A stretch of DNA of 44,754 nucleotides from JANXLS01 sp038227045 (GTDB lineage: Bacteria; Planctomycetota; SZUA-567; H5-PLA8), in NCBI GenBank assembly GCA_038227045.1, contig JBBRQD010000039.1:1-44754 (forward strand). Reading direction: 5' to 3'. Each line of letters opens with the position of its first letter. The stretch's first letter is position 1. The notes under the pieces are model-generated. The model was given only the letters and a program-made list of their open reading frames with translations. It did not search any database and was not told the DNA's origin. Made by a program: the position numbers and the translations under genes. Positions 15,903 through 24,296 of this stretch are shown piece after piece.

Positions 15903-15982
15903 CCAGAGCCGCGCACGTCAGTAAGCGGCCAGAATTGTGTCGTCGTGCAAAAAAAGCCGCTTACTGACGTGCGCGGCTCTGG
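15903..15982. repeat. Repeat family B, perfect 27-bp-arm inverted repeat
   Basis: The left arm 15903-15929 starts ccagagccgcgcacgtcag and the right arm 15956-15982 is its exact complement. The loop of 26 bases is AT-richer and ends in an A-run. A second, diverged copy closes the window at 44659-44750. It sits between the sigma factor and its anti-sigma factor and could reduce read-through or affect RNA stability. Confidence 0.85.
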
Positions 15983-16072
15983 AATGCGAACTGAAACTGA
16001 TGTTTGAATTCTGTGACCGGCCATAAACAGAACGGTTAGGAACATGTCTTAGAGGTCAATTGGAAAAAAGCG

Positions 16073-16519
16073 ATGGCGGACACTGACACGGAACCGAAAC
16101 TCATTACCTGCGACGAATGCCGGGATTTGCTCTCGGAATATGTCGACCGCGAAATCGCCGAAGATATCCGCGCGTCCATCGAACGGCATTTGACCGAATG
16201 CACGCGCTGTGTCACCGAATCCACACGCTTGCAGGGCTTGAAAAATGTCATCCGGCATTGGGACGGTGTCAAAGGCACCGGAAAATTTCGCAATGCCGTC
16301 ATGCAACAGATGGTTCGCGAGTCGCAGCAGACGCACATTTCAGCCGGACAACTCGCTGACGCGACCGCCGCCGCAAAAGAAGCGCGCCAGTTCCAACCCG
16401 GCGAAGACGATCCCGCCGAACCCAAGCGCTTGCCGCCGGTCTGGGTGCTGATTGCCGCGGTAGTTCTGGCGGTTCTCGTCTATTTCATCGTGCTCAAATT
16501 GCGCGGCGCGGGCGCGTAA
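16073..16519 (+). CDS. Zinc-finger anti-sigma factor
   Basis: It encodes 148 residues. The N-terminal domain has the ZAS pattern: Cys13 and Cys16, then His39-x3-Cys43-x2-Cys46 (HLTECTRC). A flexible middle part leads to one membrane segment (about 121-143). The predicted role is to hold the upstream sigma factor at the membrane until a signal arrives. The C-terminus after the segment is only a few residues, so any sensing must involve partners. Confidence 0.9.
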   Translation: MADTDTEPKLITCDECRDLLSEYVDREIAEDIRASIERHLTECTRCVTESTRLQGLKNVIRHWDGVKGTGKFRNAVMQQMVRESQQTHISAGQLADATAAAKEARQFQPGEDDPAEPKRLPPVWVLIAAVVLAVLVYFIVLKLRGAGA

Positions 16520-16713
16520 GAAGAATCGCCCTAAAATCCCCGCCCGCTCTTTGTAAAATGACATCGACAGACACCCGCGTTTGCCTCACAATCCGATAGG
16601 TTTCGATCGCCGCGCCATCCGGCTGAATATTTCCGGCATTTTTCGAGCCGTAAATGCGCCGGGCGCGTCGTACTATTAATGAGAAATTCGAAGTCGTGAG
16701 GAAAGGACGCATT

Positions 16714-19700
16714 ATGGTTCGACACTCCGCTCTGAAGCGAACGGCCGCGCGCCGCGCGCCGTGCGCCACCTGGGTGCTGCCGGCGTTGTGTTTTGCGCTG
16801 ACCGTTCAAGCCCTCGAGCCCGTCACGCCTCCCAAGCCGGACGTCCCAAAAACGCCCGCCGGCCCGGAAAAACCCAAAGGCCCCGAACACAACGTCACGC
16901 TGATGGAAGAACACGGCGTCACCGATCTTTTCAACAAGGCCGCAAAAGCCCGCGCCCGTGCCGAGAAGGAACCCGAGGCGTGGCCGGAGTGCGTCAAGTG
17001 TTACGCCGATATCCTCAAGAAATATCCCAACACCGTTTACCTGGATAAATGGGAAAGCGCCGACAAGGAACACGCGCTCACGGCGTACAAAAACGGCTTG
17101 TACAAATCGACGCGCGAACGCGTCGCGGCGGAGATCGCGTCGCTGCCGCCGGCCGCGCTGACCGTGTACCGCGTCATCAACGAATCGTCCGCCCGTTCGC
17201 TGTATCTCGAAGGGCAGGAGCAATTCGATGAACACAAGATGGAGCAGGTCGCGCGCGATTATTTCCAGACGTCTTGGGGCAATGATGCGCTGGCGTGGCT
17301 CGGCGAATTTTCGGTCGAGCGCGGCGCATGGCGCGATGCCGCGGAACGCTTCCGGCTGGCGGCGGCCAATCCCGGCAACGCCGCCACGCCGATGAGCGTG
17401 CTGGTGCGCATGGTCCTGGCTCAGTCGCGGCTGGGAGACAAGGCAGGCGCGCTGAAAACGTTCGCCGAGATCCAGGATGCAGCTAAAGATCCCGCCAAAG
17501 GCGCGCTGCGCGTGGGCGCCGACGAGGGCGACACCGCGCTCGCCAAATTGAAGACGCGCGTCGATAGCATCAGCGCCGCTGCCGTGACGGTTGAGAATGC
17601 AGATGCGAATGGCGATTGGACGACTTATTTCGGCAACGCGGCGCACACGCAACTGGCGCAGCCGCGGCCTGCGCGCGGTCTGCGCAAATGGTCCATGCGC
17701 ATCAACGACCTGCTGTATGGCAAAAACGCTGTCTCCGGCGACATTGATCGCGTGATCAACGACGATGGCAGCGCGAGCCAGGACTCGTCGATCAATCAGC
17801 AGCTCACCGTGAAGGATGGTTATTTTTATCTCAACGATGCGCACGTATATGCCGCCTATCCCGTGGGAAATCCATTGCCCGGATCGCAAAAGGCGGGAGG
17901 CAGCGCGAAGTTTCAATTGCCCGCGGAAAACGTCGCGCATCCGCCCGCGCCGCCGGCGGCCAATCCCAACGCCAATCGCAACGGTATGTTCGTGGCGCAG
18001 CCCGGCATCGCGCAGCATCCGTTTTTCGCGACGCTGGCCGGAGAATACGCGTATGGCGTGCTGGGAGGCGCGGAAGCACTGATTCAAACAGTCAACATGG
18101 GACGTTTCTTTGGCGGGCGTTTTCGGCAGAATAATGGCGACGAGGAAAAGCCCAAAGGCCCGTCGAATTATATCGTCTGCTTCGGGCGCGCCGAGAATGG
18201 GCGCGAGACAACAATCGTATGGTCTTTGAAACCCGGCGAACCGGCGTTTTTGAGCCAGTCGAAAGCCGACCAGGAATGGCTCAAGACCGCGTATTTTACC
18301 AGCTCGCCGACATACGAATCAGGCGTGTTGTATTCGATGGCGGTGATTATTCCCGGCAATGCCGACGGCATCGCGACGCCAATCGACGCCTGGGCCACGG
18401 CCGTGGATGCGGAGAACGGCCGCCTGTTGTGGAAAACGCAGATCTGCACGGCCACGTCGACGATGTACAGCGGCAGAGTGCAGCCGGATCGCGGTCTCCC
18501 GGTGGCCGTTTCCAATCGCGTGGTTTACGTCGTGACCAATCTGGGCGCTGTCGCCGCGCTGGACGCCGGGGGCGGAACGGTGAAATGGATTCGCGTGTAC
18601 GATCGCGCTAAAACCACCGCGGATCAAATGGGCGGGGGCGGCGAAATCGTCCAATCTCAGGAATTCTGGGCGCCCAACCCACCAATCGTCTATAAGAATC
18701 GGCTGATCGCGACGCCGCAGGATTCCGACACGATTTACGGGTACGACCTCGAGACGGGTGCGCGCGCCTGGCAGAAAAGCCGCTTGGGCGATCAGGAAAC
18801 TGGTGACGTTGCGCCGAAAGCCACCGGGGTCGCGCCGCCGTCGCAGAGCCGCTACAAACACGTTTTGGGCATCGTCAACGGGGCGCTGGCCATGACCGGC
18901 ACGGATATTTTATTCGTCAACGCGCTCAACGGCAAGAACCTGACGGACCCGTACCCGGTCGAAGGAACCATTCGGGGACGCGGCGCGGTCACCGCCAACA
19001 TGGCCTGGATTTCAACCGACAAAGAGTTGTGGCGCTTCGACATTTCGAACGAGGGCGGCAAATTTAAAATCGGCGATCCCATCGCCACCAAGTGGGCCGA
19101 TCCGAAGACTGAAGCGGGCAGTGTTTATTCCGCGGGAGGCGCGCTTTACACCGTCAGCCATTCGCACGTGAACGCGTATATCGTCTGGGAAGAACTCGAA
19201 GCGAAGCTCCTCGAACGCCTCACAAAACAGCCCGGCGATTTCGGCGCGCGCATCGAACTCGCCGACGTGTACAACAGCATCGAACGCTTCGATCAAACGC
19301 TCGCCGAATTGGAGAAGGCGCGCCTGTCCGCCGAAAAGGCGAACGCGGCCGGAAAATCCGACGAAGCTTTGATTGCCATTGGTTCGCGCAAAGTTGAAAC
19401 CCTGATGGCGCTGGGAGAGAAGGCGCGCATCGCCTCGAAAACGAGCGACGCGGAAGCGTACCTCAAGAAAGCCTATGAAGCCTCTATCGTGCCCGGTATG
19501 GCGGACGTGCTGCCCGTACTGGCCTTGAAGGCTCAAGCGGAATTGTACGAAGGCACCGGCAACCTGGCTGGCGCGGTTCAGACGTATCAGCAAATGATGG
19601 CCAAGCACGGCAACGCCGTGTTGCAGGACAAGCCGCAATCGTTCAAAATGGCGCGGCTTTACGCGCAGATGCGCCAGGCTGAATTGAAAACGAAAGACCC

Positions 19701-22461
19701 GGCGTCGTTCGCAGCCGTCGACGCCGAAGCGAGTGCGGCCTTGGCCGGCGCGGGTGCGGATGCGCAGAAACTCGAAAGTGTGATCGCGCGCTATCCGAAC
19801 TCCGAACACGCGGGCACTGCCCTGCTGGCGCTGGCGCGGATCGAATTGGAAAAGACACCGGATCGCGCGCGCTTGAACGCAAAGCGCTACTTGAGCCGGA
19901 ATCGCGGCGCTGCGGAAACGCCACTCGCTCTGGCGATTTTGGCGGCGTCGTGCGAACGCCTGGGACTGCTCGCAACGACTCACGAGGCTCTGACCCGGCT
20001 GGCCTCCAGCGACGAATTCAAAGACGCGAAATTTAATTTGCAGGGCATCGATTCCAAAGCCGCCGCGGGCGACGTGGCAGTGAGGGAATGGGCGGCCAAA
20101 CGTCTCGAAGAACCGCTCAATCGGCACGCTCCCAGCCAGGCGGTTTTCTCCATGGGCCAGGGAAAATTGAGCGGCGATCCTGTGTGGCACAAGACAAGCG
20201 TCGACAGCGCAATCGCGCTGATCCCGGACGGCATACCGCCGGTGGAGATGCGCCGCGCGGTGTTTTATATTGAGAATGCAAACGCGAACGCCACGCTCTC
20301 CGCGGTCAACGGCCGCGATGGTCTGGAAATGTGGAAGCCGCGGCCGGTGCCGCCGCCCAAATCGCGCGGCCGCGCATTCTGGTGGGAGCGGCTGTTGATC
20401 GTGTGCGGAGAGAGCAGCATAATTGCATACGATTCAGCCGAAAACGGGAAAGTCGCATGGTCCCAGGAATTGAAAGTCGAGAGGAACAGCGACACCGGCT
20501 ATTGGGCGCAGATCGCCGGCGACCGCCTGATCGTCTCGAACAACGGCAACACGCTACAAGGCTACGATGCGGCGTCCGGAGGTCAATTGTGGCGGACTCA
20601 ATTAACAGGCAGCCAGATGTCCTTTCCGCCGGTCTGTGGAGACGGATTCCTGGTGGTGGCCACCGCGAATTCAAACAAACTTACCGCGTACAATCTAGAA
20701 ACAGGCGGCGTGAACTGGAGCGCTGACGTGTCCGAACTCAAGGCTGCTCCCGCCGTGTCGGGCGACCGAATTTACGTCGCGCAGCGCACGCTGAAATTGA
20801 GCGTTTTCGATGGCAAGACCGGCAAACGCATCTCCAAGGACATCGACATGGATTCGCCGGCGATCGGGTTGCACGCGACCGGGGATCTGGCAATCGCCTC
20901 GCTGGAAAATCGCGAGTTGGTGGCGTATCGAACCGACGCCCAAAATCCGGGCAAGGCCTGGCAGGTGCTGCTACCTCCCGGCAGTACGGTGAACGAATTT
21001 TTCGTCGACGGCGACGATCTGCTGGTGACCTCGACGCTCTCGCCGAACAAAAGCGAACTTGCCGCATTCTCGATCAAATCGCAAGGCAAGATAAAATGGA
21101 AACAGGAAATGGCCACCGACGCCGCGACGCAGTTTGCCCAAATCGCGCAGATGAACGGCGTCCGAATTAACAACCTGGCCGGCCGGGTAAATATCGTTGG
21201 AAACGGCCGGTTGATCATCCAAAACGGCCAGGTCATCCAGATGAACAACAACGACGAGGGGGCCGCGAATTTCGCCTACGGTAGCGATGGTTCTGGCGGC
21301 TGGCTTCGTGAAAATGTCGCGCGCGAAGGCATTGTCCTGATGCAGAGCAATTGGGATATCAGCGGGTCGTCGTCCAAAGTCTCCGCGTTGATCGATCGCG
21401 CCACGGGTAAGTCGGTCTGGGACGCGGCGTTGAAATCCGAGCAGGCGTCCGACGGGACGATCTCGCCGCCGCGTATCCAGTTGTTCGACGGCGGGTTGGT
21501 GCTCGTCGAAGGGCATGAACGCAAGGGTTATGTCGGCGCGCGCGCCGGCGCGATCGACGACGTAAAGGATCTGGCCGCGCAGGCCGCAAAGAATCCCGGC
21601 GACGCCGACGTGCGCGTCAAGCTCGCGACAGCGCTGTACGACAAGGGCGAACGCGAAAAAGCGCTGAGCGAATTGACCGCCATGCTCGCGGATCCCAAGA
21701 CCAGCGACGCGGGATTTGCCGCCGCTTACAATCAGTTCGCAACGCTGCGCAAGGATCTCGCCGCGCAGCGGCACTCGGCGCTCTCCTTTCAACGCGTGGA
21801 GAAAGCACCCGACATCGCGGGTGGTTCGGCGGGTTGGGAAGCCATTCCGGAAAAGACGTTCGACGGCTGGTTGGACGTGTATCTGGCCAGCGAGGATCTC
21901 AATTCGCGCACCGCTCCGAAAAAAGATGCCTGGCGCGGCCCGGACGATTTAAAAGCCTCCTTTAAGGGCGCGTACGACGACACGAATCTCTATATCCAAA
22001 TCGCGGTGAAAGACGACCTTCACAAGAATGAACAAGCCGAAGGCGTCCGCATCGACTTTGGCGATGCGGTGATACTGGCATTTGACATTGATTTGTCGGG
22101 TGGCAAGGGAGGCTACCGAGGGGAGACATTCGAACTGGCGCTGGGCTTGTCGAAATCCGGTAAGGCTGTGGGTTGGCGCCGAGTGGAACATCACAAATTC
22201 CTGCGCGGGCAAACGCCGCTCGAAAAGGATTTTGCAGTGACGCGCAAGGAGAATGAAAAGACCACGCTTTATCAATTGGCGCTGCCGCTGGAGTATCTCG
22301 GCCTCAAGCCCGAAGCGGGCAAAAAATTCGGCTTCACGTTCGCGGTGCAGGATCAAGACGCGGGCACGGCAATCGACAAGAGCGTGTGCCCGAGCCCGGG
22401 ATTGATCGGAACGAAAGAGCCGCGCTGTTTCTCGCACGGGGTGCTGGAGGCGAAGAAATAA
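16714..22461 (+). CDS. Giant secreted protein: TPR, two PQQ-type propellers, CBM9-like domain
   Basis: It encodes 1915 residues with a signal peptide (about 1-35, ending LTVQALEP). Residues about 60-290 are TPR-like. About 310-825 form a first quinoprotein-type propeller with blade motifs AVDAENGRLLWKT, ALDAGGGTVKWIR and GYDLETGARAWQK. About 830-1125 are TPR-like helices with EKARLSAEKA. About 1180-1615 form a second propeller (AYDSAENGKVAWSQ, GYDAASGGQLWRT, AYNLETGGVNWSA). A short TPR follows. About 1710-1910 look like a CBM9/DOMON-type sugar-binding domain (TNLYIQIAVKDD, YQLALPLEYLGL). ATG 16714 follows AAAGGA at good spacing. It follows the sigma/anti-sigma pair and may be its main target. 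The ligand is unknown; PQQ itself need not be bound. Confidence 0.88.
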   Translation: MVRHSALKRTAARRAPCATWVLPALCFALTVQALEPVTPPKPDVPKTPAGPEKPKGPEHNVTLMEEHGVTDLFNKAAKARARAEKEPEAWPECVKCYADILKKYPNTVYLDKWESADKEHALTAYKNGLYKSTRERVAAEIASLPPAALTVYRVINESSARSLYLEGQEQFDEHKMEQVARDYFQTSWGNDALAWLGEFSVERGAWRDAAERFRLAAANPGNAATPMSVLVRMVLAQSRLGDKAGALKTFAEIQDAAKDPAKGALRVGADEGDTALAKLKTRVDSISAAAVTVENADANGDWTTYFGNAAHTQLAQPRPARGLRKWSMRINDLLYGKNAVSGDIDRVINDDGSASQDSSINQQLTVKDGYFYLNDAHVYAAYPVGNPLPGSQKAGGSAKFQLPAENVAHPPAPPAANPNANRNGMFVAQPGIAQHPFFATLAGEYAYGVLGGAEALIQTVNMGRFFGGRFRQNNGDEEKPKGPSNYIVCFGRAENGRETTIVWSLKPGEPAFLSQSKADQEWLKTAYFTSSPTYESGVLYSMAVIIPGNADGIATPIDAWATAVDAENGRLLWKTQICTATSTMYSGRVQPDRGLPVAVSNRVVYVVTNLGAVAALDAGGGTVKWIRVYDRAKTTADQMGGGGEIVQSQEFWAPNPPIVYKNRLIATPQDSDTIYGYDLETGARAWQKSRLGDQETGDVAPKATGVAPPSQSRYKHVLGIVNGALAMTGTDILFVNALNGKNLTDPYPVEGTIRGRGAVTANMAWISTDKELWRFDISNEGGKFKIGDPIATKWADPKTEAGSVYSAGGALYTVSHSHVNAYIVWEELEAKLLERLTKQPGDFGARIELADVYNSIERFDQTLAELEKARLSAEKANAAGKSDEALIAIGSRKVETLMALGEKARIASKTSDAEAYLKKAYEASIVPGMADVLPVLALKAQAELYEGTGNLAGAVQTYQQMMAKHGNAVLQDKPQSFKMARLYAQMRQAELKTKDPASFAAVDAEASAALAGAGADAQKLESVIARYPNSEHAGTALLALARIELEKTPDRARLNAKRYLSRNRGAAETPLALAILAASCERLGLLATTHEALTRLASSDEFKDAKFNLQGIDSKAAAGDVAVREWAAKRLEEPLNRHAPSQAVFSMGQGKLSGDPVWHKTSVDSAIALIPDGIPPVEMRRAVFYIENANANATLSAVNGRDGLEMWKPRPVPPPKSRGRAFWWERLLIVCGESSIIAYDSAENGKVAWSQELKVERNSDTGYWAQIAGDRLIVSNNGNTLQGYDAASGGQLWRTQLTGSQMSFPPVCGDGFLVVATANSNKLTAYNLETGGVNWSADVSELKAAPAVSGDRIYVAQRTLKLSVFDGKTGKRISKDIDMDSPAIGLHATGDLAIASLENRELVAYRTDAQNPGKAWQVLLPPGSTVNEFFVDGDDLLVTSTLSPNKSELAAFSIKSQGKIKWKQEMATDAATQFAQIAQMNGVRINNLAGRVNIVGNGRLIIQNGQVIQMNNNDEGAANFAYGSDGSGGWLRENVAREGIVLMQSNWDISGSSSKVSALIDRATGKSVWDAALKSEQASDGTISPPRIQLFDGGLVLVEGHERKGYVGARAGAIDDVKDLAAQAAKNPGDADVRVKLATALYDKGEREKALSELTAMLADPKTSDAGFAAAYNQFATLRKDLAAQRHSALSFQRVEKAPDIAGGSAGWEAIPEKTFDGWLDVYLASEDLNSRTAPKKDAWRGPDDLKASFKGAYDDTNLYIQIAVKDDLHKNEQAEGVRIDFGDAVILAFDIDLSGGKGGYRGETFELALGLSKSGKAVGWRRVEHHKFLRGQTPLEKDFAVTRKENEKTTLYQLALPLEYLGLKPEAGKKFGFTFAVQDQDAGTAIDKSVCPSPGLIGTKEPRCFSHGVLEAKK
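22447..22451 (+). promoter_or_regulatory. Ribosome binding site of the coupled 23-residue ORF
   Basis: GGAGG lies 9 bases before the ATG at 22461 that overlaps the giant gene's TAA stop. Because it lies within coding sequence it could be chance. Confidence 0.35.
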
Positions 22462-22532
22462 TGGCTGTCAATAAACAACCGGACCACGAATCCTTTTGGA
22501 AGCGCTTGCTTCAAGAAGCGCGCGTCTTGTAG
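22461..22532 (+). CDS. Possible 23-residue microprotein coupled to the giant gene
   Basis: The stop of the giant gene overlaps an ATG (TAATG). The frame continues for 23 residues, MAVNKQPDHESFWKRLLQEA then RVL, ending at TAG. The C-terminal part could form a charged amphipathic helix. A GGAGG stands 9 bases upstream and the stop-start overlap is classic for translational coupling. There is no family evidence, and the frame also overlaps a candidate promoter for the next gene. Confidence 0.35.
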   Translation: MAVNKQPDHESFWKRLLQEARVL

Positions 22533-22535
22533 ACT
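22506..22535 (+). promoter_or_regulatory. Candidate sigma-70 promoter of the first MoxR gene
   Basis: TTGCTT at 22506-22511 and TAGACT at 22530-22535 are 18 bases apart. The start codon lies about 70 bases downstream. Moderate match only. Confidence 0.35.
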
Positions 22536-22606
22536 CTTTGCAACTCACAATTCAATGACATAAAAAAGCGGGAAGCCCGCGAATCGAAAACCCAGGAGAA
22601 CGAATA

Positions 22607-23683
22607 ATGTCTGACATGGCGGATGCGACGCAGTCTATCGAGGCGAATGCGGAACGGGATTTGGCGGCGGTCAAGAAGCTCAACGACACGTTTCACACCA
22701 TCAAGAACGAATTGAGAAAAGTCATCGTCGGACAGGACAACGTGATCGAGGAACTGTTGATTGCGATTTTCTCGCGCGGTCATTGCATGCTGGAAGGCGT
22801 GCCCGGACTGGCGAAGACGCTGCTGATCAGCACGCTCGCGGACACGCTGAGCTTGAAATTCAACCGCATCCAGTTCACCCCCGACTTGATGCCCTCCGAC
22901 ATCACCGGCACCGAAATCATTCAGGAAAACAAGACCACGGGAGGGCGCGAATTCAAATTCATGCCGGGGCCGTTGTTCGCCAATGTGATCCTGGCGGACG
23001 AAATCAACCGCACGCCGCCCAAGACGCAGGCCGCGCTGCTCGAAGCCATGCAGGAGCACCAGGTCACGACGGCCGGAATCCGCCGCAAACTCGCCGAACC
23101 CTTTTTCGTGCTCGCCACGCAGAATCCGATCGAGCAGGAAGGCACCTACCCGCTGCCCGAAGCGCAGTTGGACCGTTTCATGTTCAAGATTTTTGTCGAC
23201 TACCCGGAAGAAGAAGAAGAGTTCAAGATCATCAAGATGACCACGGCTTCGTACAAGCCGCAGTTGACGCGCTCGCTGTCGGCCGACGAGATCATCGAAC
23301 TGCAGGAAATCGTGCGCCGCGTGCCAGTCGCGGACCACGTCATTCGCTACGCGATGAAATTGGTGCGCATGACGCGCGTGACGAAGGGCGACCCGCCGGC
23401 GTTCATCAAAACAAATGTGAGCTGGGGTGCCGGGCCGCGCGCGAGCCAGTATCTGATTCTCGGCGGCAAAGCGCGCGCGGTGCTGCAAGGCCGCTACTAC
23501 GTGTCGACGGAAGATATCGCGACCGTCGCATTGCCAGCGTTGCGCCACCGCATCATCACGAACTTCAACGCGGAAGCGGAAGGCATCAACAGTGACAAGA
23601 TCATCCAGGAAATGTTGAAATTCGTGCCTCAGAAAGACAGCGAAAATCTGGCGGATCAACGCATGCCGAAGTTGACGGCGTAA
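22607..23683 (+). CDS. MoxR-family AAA+ ATPase
   Basis: It encodes 358 residues of the AAA_3 (MoxR) family. It has Walker A GVPGLAKT (64-71), Walker B ILADEINR (128-135), sensor-1 Asn in LATQNPIEQEGTYPLP (173) and the typical PEAQLDRFMFK. A C-terminal lid carries WGAGPRASQYLI. MoxR proteins act as chaperones that mature or insert metal into partner proteins, usually with VWA or DUF58 proteins. No such partner is adjacent; the next gene, 10 bases on, is a Uma2-type nuclease. AGGAG precedes the ATG. Confidence 0.93.
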   Translation: MSDMADATQSIEANAERDLAAVKKLNDTFHTIKNELRKVIVGQDNVIEELLIAIFSRGHCMLEGVPGLAKTLLISTLADTLSLKFNRIQFTPDLMPSDITGTEIIQENKTTGGREFKFMPGPLFANVILADEINRTPPKTQAALLEAMQEHQVTTAGIRRKLAEPFFVLATQNPIEQEGTYPLPEAQLDRFMFKIFVDYPEEEEEFKIIKMTTASYKPQLTRSLSADEIIELQEIVRRVPVADHVIRYAMKLVRMTRVTKGDPPAFIKTNVSWGAGPRASQYLILGGKARAVLQGRYYVSTEDIATVALPALRHRIITNFNAEAEGINSDKIIQEMLKFVPQKDSENLADQRMPKLTA

Positions 23684-23693
23684 GGAATTTGAC

Positions 23694-24281
23694 ATGAAGA
23701 ACGGCATAGCCGAGCACCCACCGCGGCCGTATCGCTTCACGCGCAAGGATTACTATGCGATGGGCGATGCGGGCTTGTTTGAAAATGAACGCGTTGAACT
23801 GATCGATGGAGAAATCATCGTGATGAGCCCACAGAAGGGTCCGCACGGCGGCTTGATTCGAAAGTTGAATGCCCTGTTCGTTAGACTCATTCCCACGACG
23901 CACTCCGTGGGAGTGCAGCCTCCGCTCGATTTGGGGTTGCGCTTTGAACCTGAACCGGACATCTCCATTTCAACAGGAGCGCCCGGCGATTTTTTACAGC
24001 ATCATCCCAAAACGGCCGAACTGGTGATTGAAATCGCAAACGCATCGGTGAATTATGATCGCAAAAACAAAGGAAGTCTTTACGCGAAAGCTCAAATCCC
24101 CGAATTTTGGCTCATCAATCTCATCGATAAATGTGTCGAAGTCTATCGTAAGCCAGTCAAGGACAGGGTTCAGGTCTTCGGGTACAAATATTCCTCGTGT
24201 CGAATCCTGCGGAGCGGCGATTCGATCTCGCCGCTGTGCTTGCCGGGGGTGAAGATTGCGGTGAAGGAGTTATTGCCGTGA
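23694..24281 (+). CDS. Uma2-family (DUF820) putative restriction-like endonuclease
   Basis: It encodes 195 residues with the PD-(D/E)xK-like layout of the Uma2 family: FENERVELIDGEIIVMSP, then PEPDISI (Asp89), ELVIEIANASVNYD (Glu113) and KNKGSLYAKAQIPEFWLINL. These match the family's D...E...K/Y pattern and PEFWL (usually REYWLV). Uma2 proteins are abundant in cyanobacteria and related phyla and their target is unknown. The gene starts 10 bases after moxR, with TAAGGA as a ribosome site that includes the moxR stop. Co-transcription is likely. Confidence 0.9.
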   Translation: MKNGIAEHPPRPYRFTRKDYYAMGDAGLFENERVELIDGEIIVMSPQKGPHGGLIRKLNALFVRLIPTTHSVGVQPPLDLGLRFEPEPDISISTGAPGDFLQHHPKTAELVIEIANASVNYDRKNKGSLYAKAQIPEFWLINLIDKCVEVYRKPVKDRVQVFGYKYSSCRILRSGDSISPLCLPGVKIAVKELLP

Positions 24282-24296
24282 GTGGATCCGAGCTTT

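Noticed and set aside
16531..18087. 518-codon minus-strand frame
   Set aside because: It is antisense to the giant PQQ/TPR gene. It arises from the GC-rich codon pattern, is Arg/His-rich, has no domain and no ribosome site.
22511..23746. 411-codon minus-strand frame
   Set aside because: Antisense to the clear MoxR gene with intact Walker motifs; Arg/His/Phe-rich shadow.
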